Assembly: GCF_023156195.1 (NCBI RefSeq)
Contig: NZ_JAKUKA010000001.1
Location: forward strand, 5,953,501 to 6,017,500
Direction of reading: 5' to 3'
Source of the DNA: Chitinophaga sedimenti
GTDB taxonomy: Bacteria; Bacteroidota; Bacteroidia; Chitinophagales; Chitinophagaceae
Length of the DNA stretch: 64,000 nucleotides
Position numbers and translations under genes: made by a program. Below, one piece after another: positions 54,968 through 64,000 of the stretch. Numbering within the stretch: the stretch's first letter is position 1; every line of letters starts with the position of its first letter. Under the pieces are notes generated by a model. That model was not told where the DNA came from. It was given only the letters and a program-made list of their open reading frames with translations, and did no database searches.

Positions 54968-57900
54968 ATGAAATCAGCACCGCTGAAGCAATGTCTTCAG
55001 ACGGCAGTGTTATGCCTGTTCCTCCAGGCAGTCACTGTCGTATCCTATGCACAGGGCGTATTTGCCAATGCCGGCGCCATCACCGGGGAGCAGGATGCCG
55101 ACAAAGAAACCGGACGCAGAACCAGCCGCAAAGTGCCGCTGAAAGATGTGCTTGACATGCTTTACGCCCGCCACAAACTGCGCGTTACTCACAATGAAAA
55201 ATATACCCGCGATGTACGGATAGACGCCCAGGTAGCCAAAGAAAATGGCGAGCGCGCAGTTATCCTGCTACGCGAAGCCCTGGCCGAAAATCGCCTGCAA
55301 CTGAACCGCATTACTGACAACCAATATGTAATCGTTCCTGAACCGGCGGCGCCTAAACCGGAAAAGTCAGCCGCTGTTAAAATGCGCGTGGTCGGACTGG
55401 TAAAGGATAAACTGGGCGCACCCATTATCGGTGTAACGGTACGGGTAACAGGTACCTCCAACGGTACCGTGACCAGCGAAACCGGTGGTTATGCACTGGA
55501 AGTAGAACCTACGGATTCGCTGGAGTTCTCGTTTATCGGTTATATTTCGCAAACGTTAGCAGTACGAAATCGTGTAGACCTTAACGTGATCCTTGAAGCC
55601 AAAGAAGGCGGCCTGAACGAGGTGGTAGTCGTTGGTTTTGGCGCGCAGAAGAAAGTTAGTCTTGTAGGCGCGCAAAGCACCGTGCGCCCACAGGAACTGA
55701 AACTGCCTTCCCGCAGCCTGACCAACGCCCTCGGCGGCCGCCTGGCAGGTATCGTCGCCATTCAAAAGAGCGGCGAGCCGGGGTACGACGGATCGGATAT
55801 TTATATTCGCGGTATTTCTACTTTTAGCTCCAGCCCGCAAGGGCCACTCATTATTGTAGATGGTGTGCCTGACAGGCCTATTAACGACCTCGACCCCGAA
55901 GATGTGGAGAGCTTTACCATCCTGAAAGATGCCTCCGCCACCGCCGTATACGGTACACGCGGTGCTAATGGTGTAATCATCGTGAACACAAAAATGGGTA
56001 AGCCCGCAACCCAATGTAAACCTGGAACTGAACCAGGCTTATACCCGTTTTACACAACTGCCTAAGTTCGTTGGCGCCGGTGATTTCATGCGTTTGTATA
56101 ACGAGGGACTGGTCGCGCGCGGCAGAACACCGGCTTACGAAGAGGCGCAGATCGCTAAACACATCAGCCAGGAAGATCCCGATCTGTACCCGGATGTTGA
56201 CTGGTATAAAGTACTGTTCAATGAATGGGGTAGCAACCGCAAAGCGTTGCTGAACGTACGCGGCGGCTCTGAGTTCGCTACTTATTACATCTCCGCAGGT
56301 TATTATTCTGAAGTGGGTATGCTCAAGCGCGATGATGTACAGTCGTACAACTCTTCCCTGAAGCTGGACCGCTACAACTTTACCACGAACGTAGACGCGA
56401 ACATTACGAAAACCACCAAGCTCGAACTGGGCATCAAAGGATATATTATTAACGGCAACTATCCGGGCATTGGTACCGGCGCGCTGTTCGATATGGCGAG
56501 CCAGGTGCCGCCTTACCTGATCCCGCCGCGTTATTCCAACGGACAATGGCCGAAGATCCCCAATGGCAGCTTCGCCAGCCCGTACCGCGATCTCACGCAA
56601 AGCGGCTTCGCTACGGAGTATCGTAACAACATTACGTCTAACATCCGTTTCCGCCAGGAACTGCCCTTTATTGTAAAGGGTTTGTCCCTTACTTCCATGT
56701 TCGCGTTTGACAGTTACAACTGGAATAACCTGAACCGTAAACGCAGCGTGCAAACATACTATGCCAGTGGCCGCGATGCGAACGGAGAGCTGATCACATC
56801 TATTGTTGATCCGGGTTCCAACGTGCTGGGCTTCGAGATCAGCCGCGGTGGCAACCGCCGTTTTTATACTGAAACAGCACTGAACTACAGTAATACTTTT
56901 AATAAGAAACATGATGTGTCCGGCCTGTTACTGTTTAATCAGTCCGACTACGTGAACGGCGACGCAGGCGACCTCGTAGCGTCCATTCCCTTCCGCCTTC
57001 GCGGTATGAGCGGCAGGGCAACTTATGGGTACGATAATCGTTATTTCGGAGAGGTGAACTTCGGTTACAATGGTTCCGAGAACTTCACTCCCAAAAGGCG
57101 TTATGGTTTCTTTCCCTCCGCCGGTGTGGGTTGGGTAATATCCAACGAACCATTTTTCGCACGCGCCACACAGGTGTTGAATCACTTTAAACTGCGTTAC
57201 ACCTATGGTTTAACGGGTAACAGTAATACCAACTCCCGCTTCCTGTTCCTTACACGCATCAATGGCGGCGATGGTTACACCTTTGGCGTACCGGGTACCA
57301 CCACTGGTTTCAGCGGTTATGAGGAAGGACAGGTGGGCTCCGATGTGAGCTGGGAAACCGGCCGCAGGCAAAACCTGGGTGTTGAGGTGAAAACGTTTAA
57401 TAACAAGTTATCGATCATTGCAGATGTATTCCACGAACGACGCACCGGCATCCTCTTAAAACAACTCGACGTGCCTTATGCGTCCGGTTATACCTCCGGC
57501 AACCTGCCGTTTGGCAACGTGGGCATTACTTCCAACGGGGGTGTTGATTTTACCATCGAGTATAATCAGCAGTTTGGTAAGGACTACTCCGTGGGCTTCC
57601 GCGGTAACTTCAACTATAATAAGAATGAGAATATTGCAGACGGGTTGCCGGCCTGGCAATATCCCTGGTTGAACCGTACCGGCCATGCTATTTCGCAGCG
57701 CTTTGGTTACGTCGCACTGGGCCTGTTTAAAGATTCAGCAGAAATTCTCAAATCGCCCACCCAGGCAGGTGATGTGCGCCCGGGCGATATCAAGTACAAA
57801 GACCTGAACGAAGATGGAACTATCAATAGTTTTGACCAGAAAGCCATTGGTTATGGCGATGTGCCGCGCATTCTTTATGGCCTCAACCTCAGCCTGTCCA

Positions 57901-58358
57901 TTAAAAGGTTCGATGTGTTTATGTTCTGGCAAGGCGCGGCTTTGGTAGATTTCTCGTACGCTAGCGGATATGGCACCAATCCTTTTTATGATGGTCCTAC
58001 ACGCGGTAACCTTTATACGCAGGCGCTGGATCGCTGGACGCCTGACAATCCAAATGAACGGCCTTTTTATCCACGTATGTCAACCCGCCAGGACGTGACC
58101 ACCAACTACTACACCAGTACCTGGTGGGTGAAGCGCGCCGATTACATCCGCCTGAAAGAACTCATGGTCGGCTACAACTTCGGTGTGGAACGCCTGAAAC
58201 GTCTCGGTATCAAAAACCTGCGCGCCTATGCACAGGGCACCAACCTCTTTACGATATCCAAATGGAAGGTGTGGGACCCGGAACTAACGAACGGTCGCGG
58301 TATTGTATACCCGCAGCTGTCTGTGTTTAACGTGGGCCTTCGTATCAACTTCCTTTAA
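54968..58358 (+). CDS. SusC/RagA TonB-dependent outer-membrane transporter with STN domain (frameshift near 56005-56060)
   Basis: About 1,129 residues restored. Signal sequence, then an STN (secretin/TonB short N-terminal) domain near residues 55-125 (VPLKDVLDMLYARHKLRVTH), a CarboxypepD_reg-like domain (VVGLVKDKLGAPIIGVTVRV), the TonB-contact stretch LNEVVVVGFG, and the plug (ALGGRLAGIVAIQKSGEPG, SDIYIRGISTF). The barrel follows, ending VYPQLSVFNVGLRINFL, with a terminal Phe-rich strand. The break near 56005-56060 lies between the plug and barrel (KMGKP then TQCKPGTE). The STN links to the FecR. Partner SusD is 12 bases on. Confidence 0.92.
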
Positions 58359-58370
58359 AATTTGCGACAG

Positions 58371-60175
58371 ATGAAAAACATGCTATTTAAAAGCCTTGTG
58401 ATCGTAATAGCGGCATGCGCCTTTTCCGCCTGTAAAAAGGGATACCCGGATACGGTGCCGGATAATATTACCACGCTGAAAGATATTTTCACCAACCGCG
58501 CCATGACCGAGCAATGGCTGGCACGCTGCTACAATAATATTCCCGATCTGTGGGACCAACCCTATAACAACACACCGGAGCGGTCAGACAGACGAACTGG
58601 ATTATGCCTGGGTAACACCGGCATCAACTCCGGCGCCATCACGGCCGATAATGCGAGCCCCAATACTTGGAACTCGTATTATCAAACGATCCGCTATTGC
58701 GCCATCTTCTTAAAAAATGCAGATCAGAATAAAGAGATACTGGACCAGCCCGAAGGTGCACAGCTGCTTACCCAGTACAAAGCCGAAGCCCGTTTCCTGC
58801 GCGCTTATTATTACTGGCTGCTGATGAAACAATATGGTCCGGTGGTGCTCATGGGCGAGGAGCCCAAGGAAAGCAGCGACAATTTCCAGCTGCCGCGTAG
58901 CCCCTGGGACGAATGTGTAGCCTATGTGATTGCCGAAATGGATAAAGCCTACCCCGACGTACCCGTAGTACACCTGGCGCCGAATACGGGTGCGGAAGAT
59001 ATGAGCCAGACCGGTCGTATTACCAAACCGGTTATTGCCGCCGTGAAATCGCAGGTGCTGCTGTTCCACGCCAGCCCGTTGTTTAACGGCAATACCGATA
59101 TGTCCGATTTCAAAAACAAAGACGGTGCACAGCTTTTTAACCAGACCTATGACAAGGAACGCTGGAAACGCGCAGCCGATGCAGCCATGGACGTGATAAA
59201 AATGAACCGCTGGGAATTGTACAAGGTGGCGGATGCGAATCCTTTTACGGCCGCCTATCTCGCCTGCCGCAATGTGTATTTCGACGGGTACCTGAAAGAA
59301 GGCATCTGGCTGCGCACCAACACTGCCTATGGCACCTGGGAGCGCCACGTATGTCCCCGTTCCTCCAATGGTAATGCCGGAACGGTATAGCCGTACCGCA
59401 GGAAATGGTTGACCGCTACCGCATGGCCGACGGTTCATCTATCACCGCGGGTGGCAACGGTTATGACGAGAATACTTACGCAACTGCTGCCACCACGTAT
59501 TACGCAGCGGGTACCAACAATATGTATGTAAACCGCGAACCGCGTTTTTATGTAAACGTCACCTTTAATGGTGCTACCATCCCGGTGGTAGCGGCCTCCG
59601 GCCAGTCAAGGGTCGAGTTTTTCTACACGGGAAATTCCGGTAAAAAGGGCATCGCACGCGACTTCCCCACTACCGGGTATACGGCGCGTAAAAACGTGCA
59701 TCCTACTACTAATTTTTCCAGCGGAAAGTATGTAAATCGCCCCGCGATGATGATACGGCTCGCTGAAATTTACCTGAACTACGCCGAGGCGATGATCGAA
59801 TATGGTAATATCACGGAGGGGTTAACGTACCTGAACCTGGTGCGTAACCGCGCTGGTTTGCCTTCGCTGGCAGGTGGCACGGTGGAAGAGTTACGCAAAC
59901 AGGTGCGCCTCGAAAGAACGATAGAGCTGATGTACGAAGGGCATCGCTACTGGGACGTGCGCCGCTGGAAAGTGGCCGATGATCCCGAATCGCACCAGAC
60001 CGGTGAATTTCATGGCATGAACATGGAAGGCGGCGCTTCGCTGAGCGATCCTGTTTTTCACCAGCGAAAAGTGGCGTTTAAACGGGCGGAGTGGCAGGAT
60101 AAATATTACTTCTACCCGGTCCCGCAAAGCGAAATCGACCGGAATAAAGTATTGGTACAATCACGTGGTTACTAG
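58371..60175 (+). CDS. SusD/RagB glycan-binding lipoprotein (frameshift near 59385)
   Basis: About 600 residues restored. Lipoprotein signal with CxFSACKKG, then the SusD helical core with TPR-like repeats (FLRAYYYWLLMKQYGPVVL is the conserved family segment) and the C-terminal domain (MMIRLAEIYLNYAEAMIEYG, LNLVRNRAGLPSL, IELMYEGHRYWDVRRWK, YYFYPVPQSEI) of the family. Frame lost near 59385 (NGNAGTV then a new frame), and a local disturbance near 58590-58605. Start placed at the ATG 58371; a TTG at 58362 is less likely. Paired with SusC. Confidence 0.92.
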
Positions 60176-60230
60176 CCAGGTTTTTACCCTGGCTGGTAGC
60201 AGGCCTCCCGTTCGCGGGGGCCTTTTTATT
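60174..60230 (+). terminator. Tandem hairpins after susD-like gene
   Basis: First stem AGCCAGG (60174-60180) / CCTGGCT (60188-60194), overlapping the stop codon; second stem AGGCCTCCCG / CGGGGGCCT (60201-60223, one bulge) followed by TTTTT. The second is the classical terminator of the sigma-FecR-SusC-SusD transcript. Confidence 0.75.
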
Positions 60231-60241
60231 AATGGTGAATC

Positions 60242-60272
60242 AAAAAAGGCCGGTCCAAACAGACCGGCCCCC
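60242..60272 (-). terminator. Terminator of the 60293-62499 gene
   Basis: Perfect stem GGCCGGTC (60248-60255) / GACCGGCC (60262-60269) with an A-tract at 60242-60247 that reads as T on the minus strand. Confidence 0.8.
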
Positions 60273-60292
60273 AGGGGTATGCAGTTCACAGG

Positions 60293-62499
60293 TTACGCAG
60301 TTAATGGGCATTTATCCGTTACAGAGAAGCCTACCGCCTTCACGCCGTACCAGGGGAAGGTGGTGTTGCTGTTCAGGATCACGCGGCTGTGGGCTGCCAG
60401 GCTAACGGTGTATCCGCAATTGTCCATCGCGCTAACATCCACACTCCATGGTGCATTTTCGTCGCCATTGTCGGTAATGTCGCCCAGGTTACCCACATCG
60501 CCGGCATTTGGCAATGCATCATAGTAACGGCTCGCCGGGTTCGGTATGGTGCCGTGTGTATGCGATGACGGTTGCAGGTTCAGCGACCAAACGGCAAAGT
60601 AAGGGTGTACCGCCCGCAGGTGGCCGCTCACCGTATGATTGGTCGCCGTTTTGTCGTAACAATGACAATCCCCGCCGTCGATCACCAGGTCCAGGTCTTT
60701 GGTGATATCTACGGCCACATTCGCGGTGGCGCTGATACTCATTGGCTGGTTGTTGATGATCACCGAAAAGGTATCGGCCACCACTTCAAAGCCCAGTGCA
60801 TCCGTGTGGGTAAAGCGGATGGTGTAGGCGCCGTCGGTTAAACCGGCTGTGCTCCAGCCCGCCAGGTAATGCGTTTCATTATACAGCCCGATAGCAGGAT
60901 TTTCTTTGTAGATAAACCAACCGTCGGCCGGTGTTTGCGTGTCGGTGAATTCCAGGTTCGGATCGGGTGCAAAATCGATCATCTGGAAGTTTTCAGCAGT
61001 GGATACAGAAGCGTACGTGCTGTCTGCCGCGCCCAGTTTCTTGAATTCGATTTTGTATTTAATAATGCCGTTAAAGCCATTCCGGTTGATGATGCCGTTG
61101 AAGCTCACCCAGCCACCGTACGGACGGTTGTTGTGCATGGTCGGGTTGCTGGTATCACCGTTTACGAGGTAACTCACCGGGTCAATAAGGTCGCGGTCCA
61201 CGCTGCCTACATGGGTAAGTTCCGCTTCCACTTTTGCAGCCTGCGCGGGGCGGATCTGCACCACCGAATCGAGGCGGTTGCCCCAGGTGTTAAGGGCGTT
61301 GGGGTCGGTAGTGGAGGGCAGCGACTGCCGGAGAGCACCGCTCTCACCCGGATCACATTCGGCGTTATACAACTTTTAATCCGGTTCGTGAGGTTTACGG
61401 GGAGGTCTACGTTGTAATACAGGCCATCCGCGGGAATATTGGCGATGTCGTGTACCCGGATGCTGGCAGTGCCGAGGTATTGATCAAAGCTGCCGTTGTT
61501 GTCCCAATCGGCCCAGAAAGCCACGTGCTCCTGCGAGCCCTGCGTACACAGGTCGCCGCTGAAGCCGCTGTTCTTTTTGAGTTTGATAACGGCGCCCGGG
61601 GTGTCCAGCGGTGTGTTTAAGCCTACGCATACCAGTTCCTCAAAGGTTACATCGGCCTGACCAGCAGGTTTCAGCAGCGCGTCGGCAATCGCTTTTACAT
61701 CGATCTGCAGCTTTTGCAGTTCGAATAAATTATAAGAAGTAAGCGATTTAAACTTTGCCCCGTTTTTGATCGATGGCGCTACCGCAGAAAAGAAGGTGCG
61801 GTGATCGGGCACCTTCGCTTTCTGGTAGGCAGCATGTAATTGTTGAATGGGCGGAAGGGGAGGAACAGGCAGTTTTACTTCCTCTTTTAAGTTGATGCTC
61901 TTCAGCCAGTCGGGTAGTTCTTTGACCTGCAGCGCGTCAAAAATATCTTTCCAGATGATGAGCCGTTTACGTTTCAGCTGGATGTTCGCATTTACCACGT
62001 TGCCGTAATGCGGTACATCATTGGGGTTGGTAGACGGAATGCTGTTCCACGACAATACGGCGCGCACGGTGGGGATGACGGCGTTGTCGCAGCTCAGGAA
62101 ACGGCGGTATTTTTCATCATCTATGAACAGATGGGTCATGTATTTCAATGGATGTTGCGGGCCCGGCGGCACTTCGGAAATGTCAGCTACTTTAAAACTG
62201 GTGTAACCCATGTCCCGGAAGCCGCTGCCGTCTTTAAAATCCACGAAAAAGCGCACATACTCTTTGGAACCGTTGCTGCACAATCCGCCGCTGTAGCCAA
62301 TGGATTGCTTAACGCTCACGATCGCTTCCAGTTTGCTTTTGTCGGGGTTAAAACCTACGCAGGTAATCTCTTCCCAGTGCGTGATGCTCTGGGCGGCAGC
62401 CGCCTTTAGAAAGAAACGGTTGAGTAAAAAAGTCTGCCGGGTGTTCAGCAGTTCGGATAATTGTCCTGCCGAAAGATTCGGGATCTTCAGTTTTTCCAT
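60293..62499 (-). CDS. Large uncharacterised protein with a duplicated ~110-residue module (frameshift near 61345)
   Basis: About 735 residues restored, not recognised. The first ~430 residues hold two copies of one module: EEITCVGFNPDKSKLEA...GYSGGLCSNGSKEYVRFFVDF and EELVCVGLNTPLDTPGA...GFSGDLCTQGSQEHVAFWADW, each with a Cys, a GLC/GDLC step and an acidic loop. After the break near 61345 the C-terminal ~360 residues look like beta-sandwich domains (IDPVSYLVNGD, WVSFNGIINRNGFNG, YLAGWSTAGLTDGAYTIRFTH, IDGGDCHCYDKTATNHTVSG). No signal peptide. A promoter on this strand lies at 62657-62686. Confidence 0.7.
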
Positions 62500-62656
62500 G
62501 GTGTTGGAGTTTTGAGGTTATCTTAATAAAACAAGCGCCCCTGTCCGGAAAGTTTTTGGGGTGGACAGGCAAAGAATATAAGTGCTAAATAAGGAGTCGA
62601 AATCTGGGGTGTTGTGCTACGCTGTTACTGCTGTTAAAATCTATGCTCTCGCGCAA

Positions 62657-62686
62657 CAAAGGTAGGAATTAATTATAATCCGCAAA
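62657..62686 (-). promoter_or_regulatory. Promoter of the 60293-62499 gene
   Basis: On the minus strand: TTTG (62686-62683), 18 bases, TACCTTTG (62664-62657). Close to the ideal Bacteroidota promoter. Confidence 0.65.
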
Positions 62687-62776
62687 GCGTATAATTACGT
62701 GATTTTGAAGGGAGTATTTCCCGCCTGTGGTTTATCGCAGGTCAAACGCAACCCACCATTGGCCTGCCCACGGCAT

Positions 62777-62806
62777 AAAAAAGAGCAGACCCGAAGGCCT
62801 GCCCCT
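62777..62806 (-). terminator. Terminator of the S9 peptidase gene
   Basis: On the minus strand GGCAGGCC-TTCG-GGTCTGCT (one mismatch) followed by CTTTTTT. Confidence 0.65.
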
Positions 62807-62824
62807 AACAATATAGCCTACGGA

Positions 62825-64000
62825 CTAGAATTTCCTTTCTTCCAGCTCTTCGTCGAGCTTCAACATATCGATGCCCTTATCCAGCCACGCAGGAGCGGGT
62901 TTTCCTTTCAGGTGATAGTCGAAAAACTCCATCATACGCACGGAGTAGTCCTTCCGGTTTTCCATTTTAGCAATGCCGTGGTTCTCCCCTTTATACTGTA
63001 CCATTACCACCGGTTTTTTCAAACGGCGTAATGCACTGTAAAACTCAATACCCTGGGTGAAGTCTACCGCGCCATCTTTATCATTATGCAAAATCAGCAA
63101 AGGCGTATTTACTTTCTTCACATGGTAAATAGGAGAGTTGCGCAGGTAAGCATCCCAGTTTTCCCAGGGAGCGCCTTTAAAACGACCCTGTGATGCTTCA
63201 AATATAGCCATGTTACCACCACCACTGTTCCAGTAGATGAGGTCGTACATGCTTACCATGTTGGTGAGCGCTGCACCGGCGGCGGCTGCTTTAAACATAT
63301 TGGTTTGGGTAGACAGAAAGGCCGTCTGGTAACCGCCCCAGCTGTGGCCATGAATGCCGATATGCTCTTCGTCGATCACACCGGTTTTGATAGCGGCTTT
63401 TACGGCAGGCAATACACACCATACAGCGCTCATGCCGGGATCATCCAGTTTGTACACGATATCGGGGATGAATACGGCGTAACCAGCACTGGTATACATG
63501 GTCGGGCTCCAGCCAGTACCCGAGAAGTTCGGGTCAACATAGGAGTGGCGCGTCTGAGAAAGTTTCTCATAATAATATACCACGGTCGGGTATTTCTTAC
63601 CGGGCTGGTAACCAGCCGGCAGAAACAGTGCGCCCTGCAACGTATCGCCTTTGTCAGACACATAGTCCACCAGTTGCGTGCCCGCACTCCAGGTATATTT
63701 GTTGCGGTCTGGTGTGTTTTTAGTAATCTGCCCGGGCGATTTCAATGTAGCATCCCCCACAAAAACTCGGTGGGAGTGGTGAAGGTGCCCTTTGCAAACA
63801 TGTATACATCGGCATTTTTAGCTTTAGAAAGACCGGAAATATCTGCATCTTCCCAATTCAATACCGTTACACCTGTTTTGCCCGCCTGCACGCGTACCAG
63901 GCCGCTTTTCTTGGTCCATTCGCCATATTGGCGCAGGTAGATCGGCTTCCGGGTATCGATGCCCTTTTCTTCCGGATCCAGCTGGTAGCGTTCCTGGTAG
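62825..64000 (-). CDS. S9 family (prolyl oligopeptidase-type) serine peptidase, C-terminal part; 5' end outside window (frameshift near 63762)
   Basis: About 390 residues of a protein normally near 700-950. From the window edge: end of the beta-propeller part (KKSGLVRVQAGKTGVTVLNW, FAKGTFTTPTEF), frame break near 63762, then the alpha/beta-hydrolase catalytic domain: LQGALFLPAGYQPGKKYPTVV, nucleophile Ser in GHSWGG, Asp in HNDKDGAVDF and His in ENHGI. C-terminus PAWLDKGIDMLKLDEELEERKF. Secreted or periplasmic peptide hydrolysis is expected; it may serve peptide use. Followed by a terminator. Confidence 0.88.

Larger units (their letters stand above)
62500..62824. other. 325-base gap: minus-strand promoter and terminator
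   Basis: No gene seen. It contains the promoter of the 60293-62499 gene (62657-62686), giving a leader of about 150 bases, and the terminator of the S9 peptidase gene (62777-62806). Confidence 0.6.

Noticed and set aside
55977..56912. 311-residue open frame on the minus strand
   Set aside because: Antisense to the SusC-like barrel; no recognisable motif.
1..64000. CRISPR arrays, insertion sequences or prophage genes
   Set aside because: No repeated spacer structure, transposase, integrase or phage structural gene was recognised anywhere.

Overview
The window looks like a chromosomal stretch of a Bacteroidota bacterium, most likely Chitinophagaceae (Chitinophaga-like). The evidence is a SusC/SusD pair with its own FecI/FecR regulators, a type IX secretion (CHU_C) sorting domain on a giant PKD protein, a fused alpha-beta E1 dehydrogenase, Bacteroidota-type genes (LolD, AMP nucleosidase, CTC/L25, KdtA), and promoters of the TTTG-N19-TAnnTTTG class (clear at 36092-36122, 14451-14481, 1889-1918 and 62657-62686). 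No phage, transposase, integrase or CRISPR array was recognised.

Quality warning: about 30 genes, including essential ones (fabI, accC, ispD, rplY), are interrupted by single-base frameshifts, often in homopolymers. Both halves always remain perfectly conserved in adjacent frames. I read these as uncorrected sequencing errors, not pseudogenes, and give the full span of each gene with the break point.

Layout. 1-2645: recN end, fabI, a DUF2795-type protein, lolD. 2649-8632 (minus strand): nucleotide-sugar genes rmlD-rmlC-rmlB and UXS-ugd-DegT aminotransferase, split by a terminator at 5182-5218, for dTDP-rhamnose, UDP-glucuronate/UDP-xylose and an amino sugar. 8739-16871: kdtA, tdk, GtrA, biotin carboxylase, ccmBCD-like cytochrome c maturation genes, glutamate dehydrogenase. 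17104-21972: a very large PKD-repeat surface protein. 22028-36133: housekeeping (AMP nucleosidase, peptide ABC ATPase, queA, ispD, a DUF4038 glycosidase, Gfo/Idh oxidoreductase, radC, prs, rplY, pth, FAH hydrolase, MarR, fused E1), then a CAT-anticodon tRNA at 36143.

36250-47486 is the accessory region. It holds a RhuM-Fic fusion, a PIN-like protein and a four-gene minus-strand cluster (Gly-rich protein, membrane protein, histidine kinase, response regulator). Divergent from that cluster is a plus-strand run: caspase-like protease, a TIR-TM-FGE fusion, a DUF1508 protein, a TerB-like protein, a coiled-coil membrane protein and a vWA lipoprotein. I regard the caspase/TIR-FGE run and its neighbours as the best candidate for an undescribed conflict or immune system. 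It ends at an XRE regulator plus membrane partner with a palindromic operator candidate.

47983-64000: a small membrane protein, YqgE, an IPT/beta-propeller lipoprotein, AraC plus aldehyde dehydrogenase, DinB, then ECF sigma-FecR-SusC-SusD, a large unfamiliar protein with a duplicated module, and the 3' part of an S9 peptidase running off the window.
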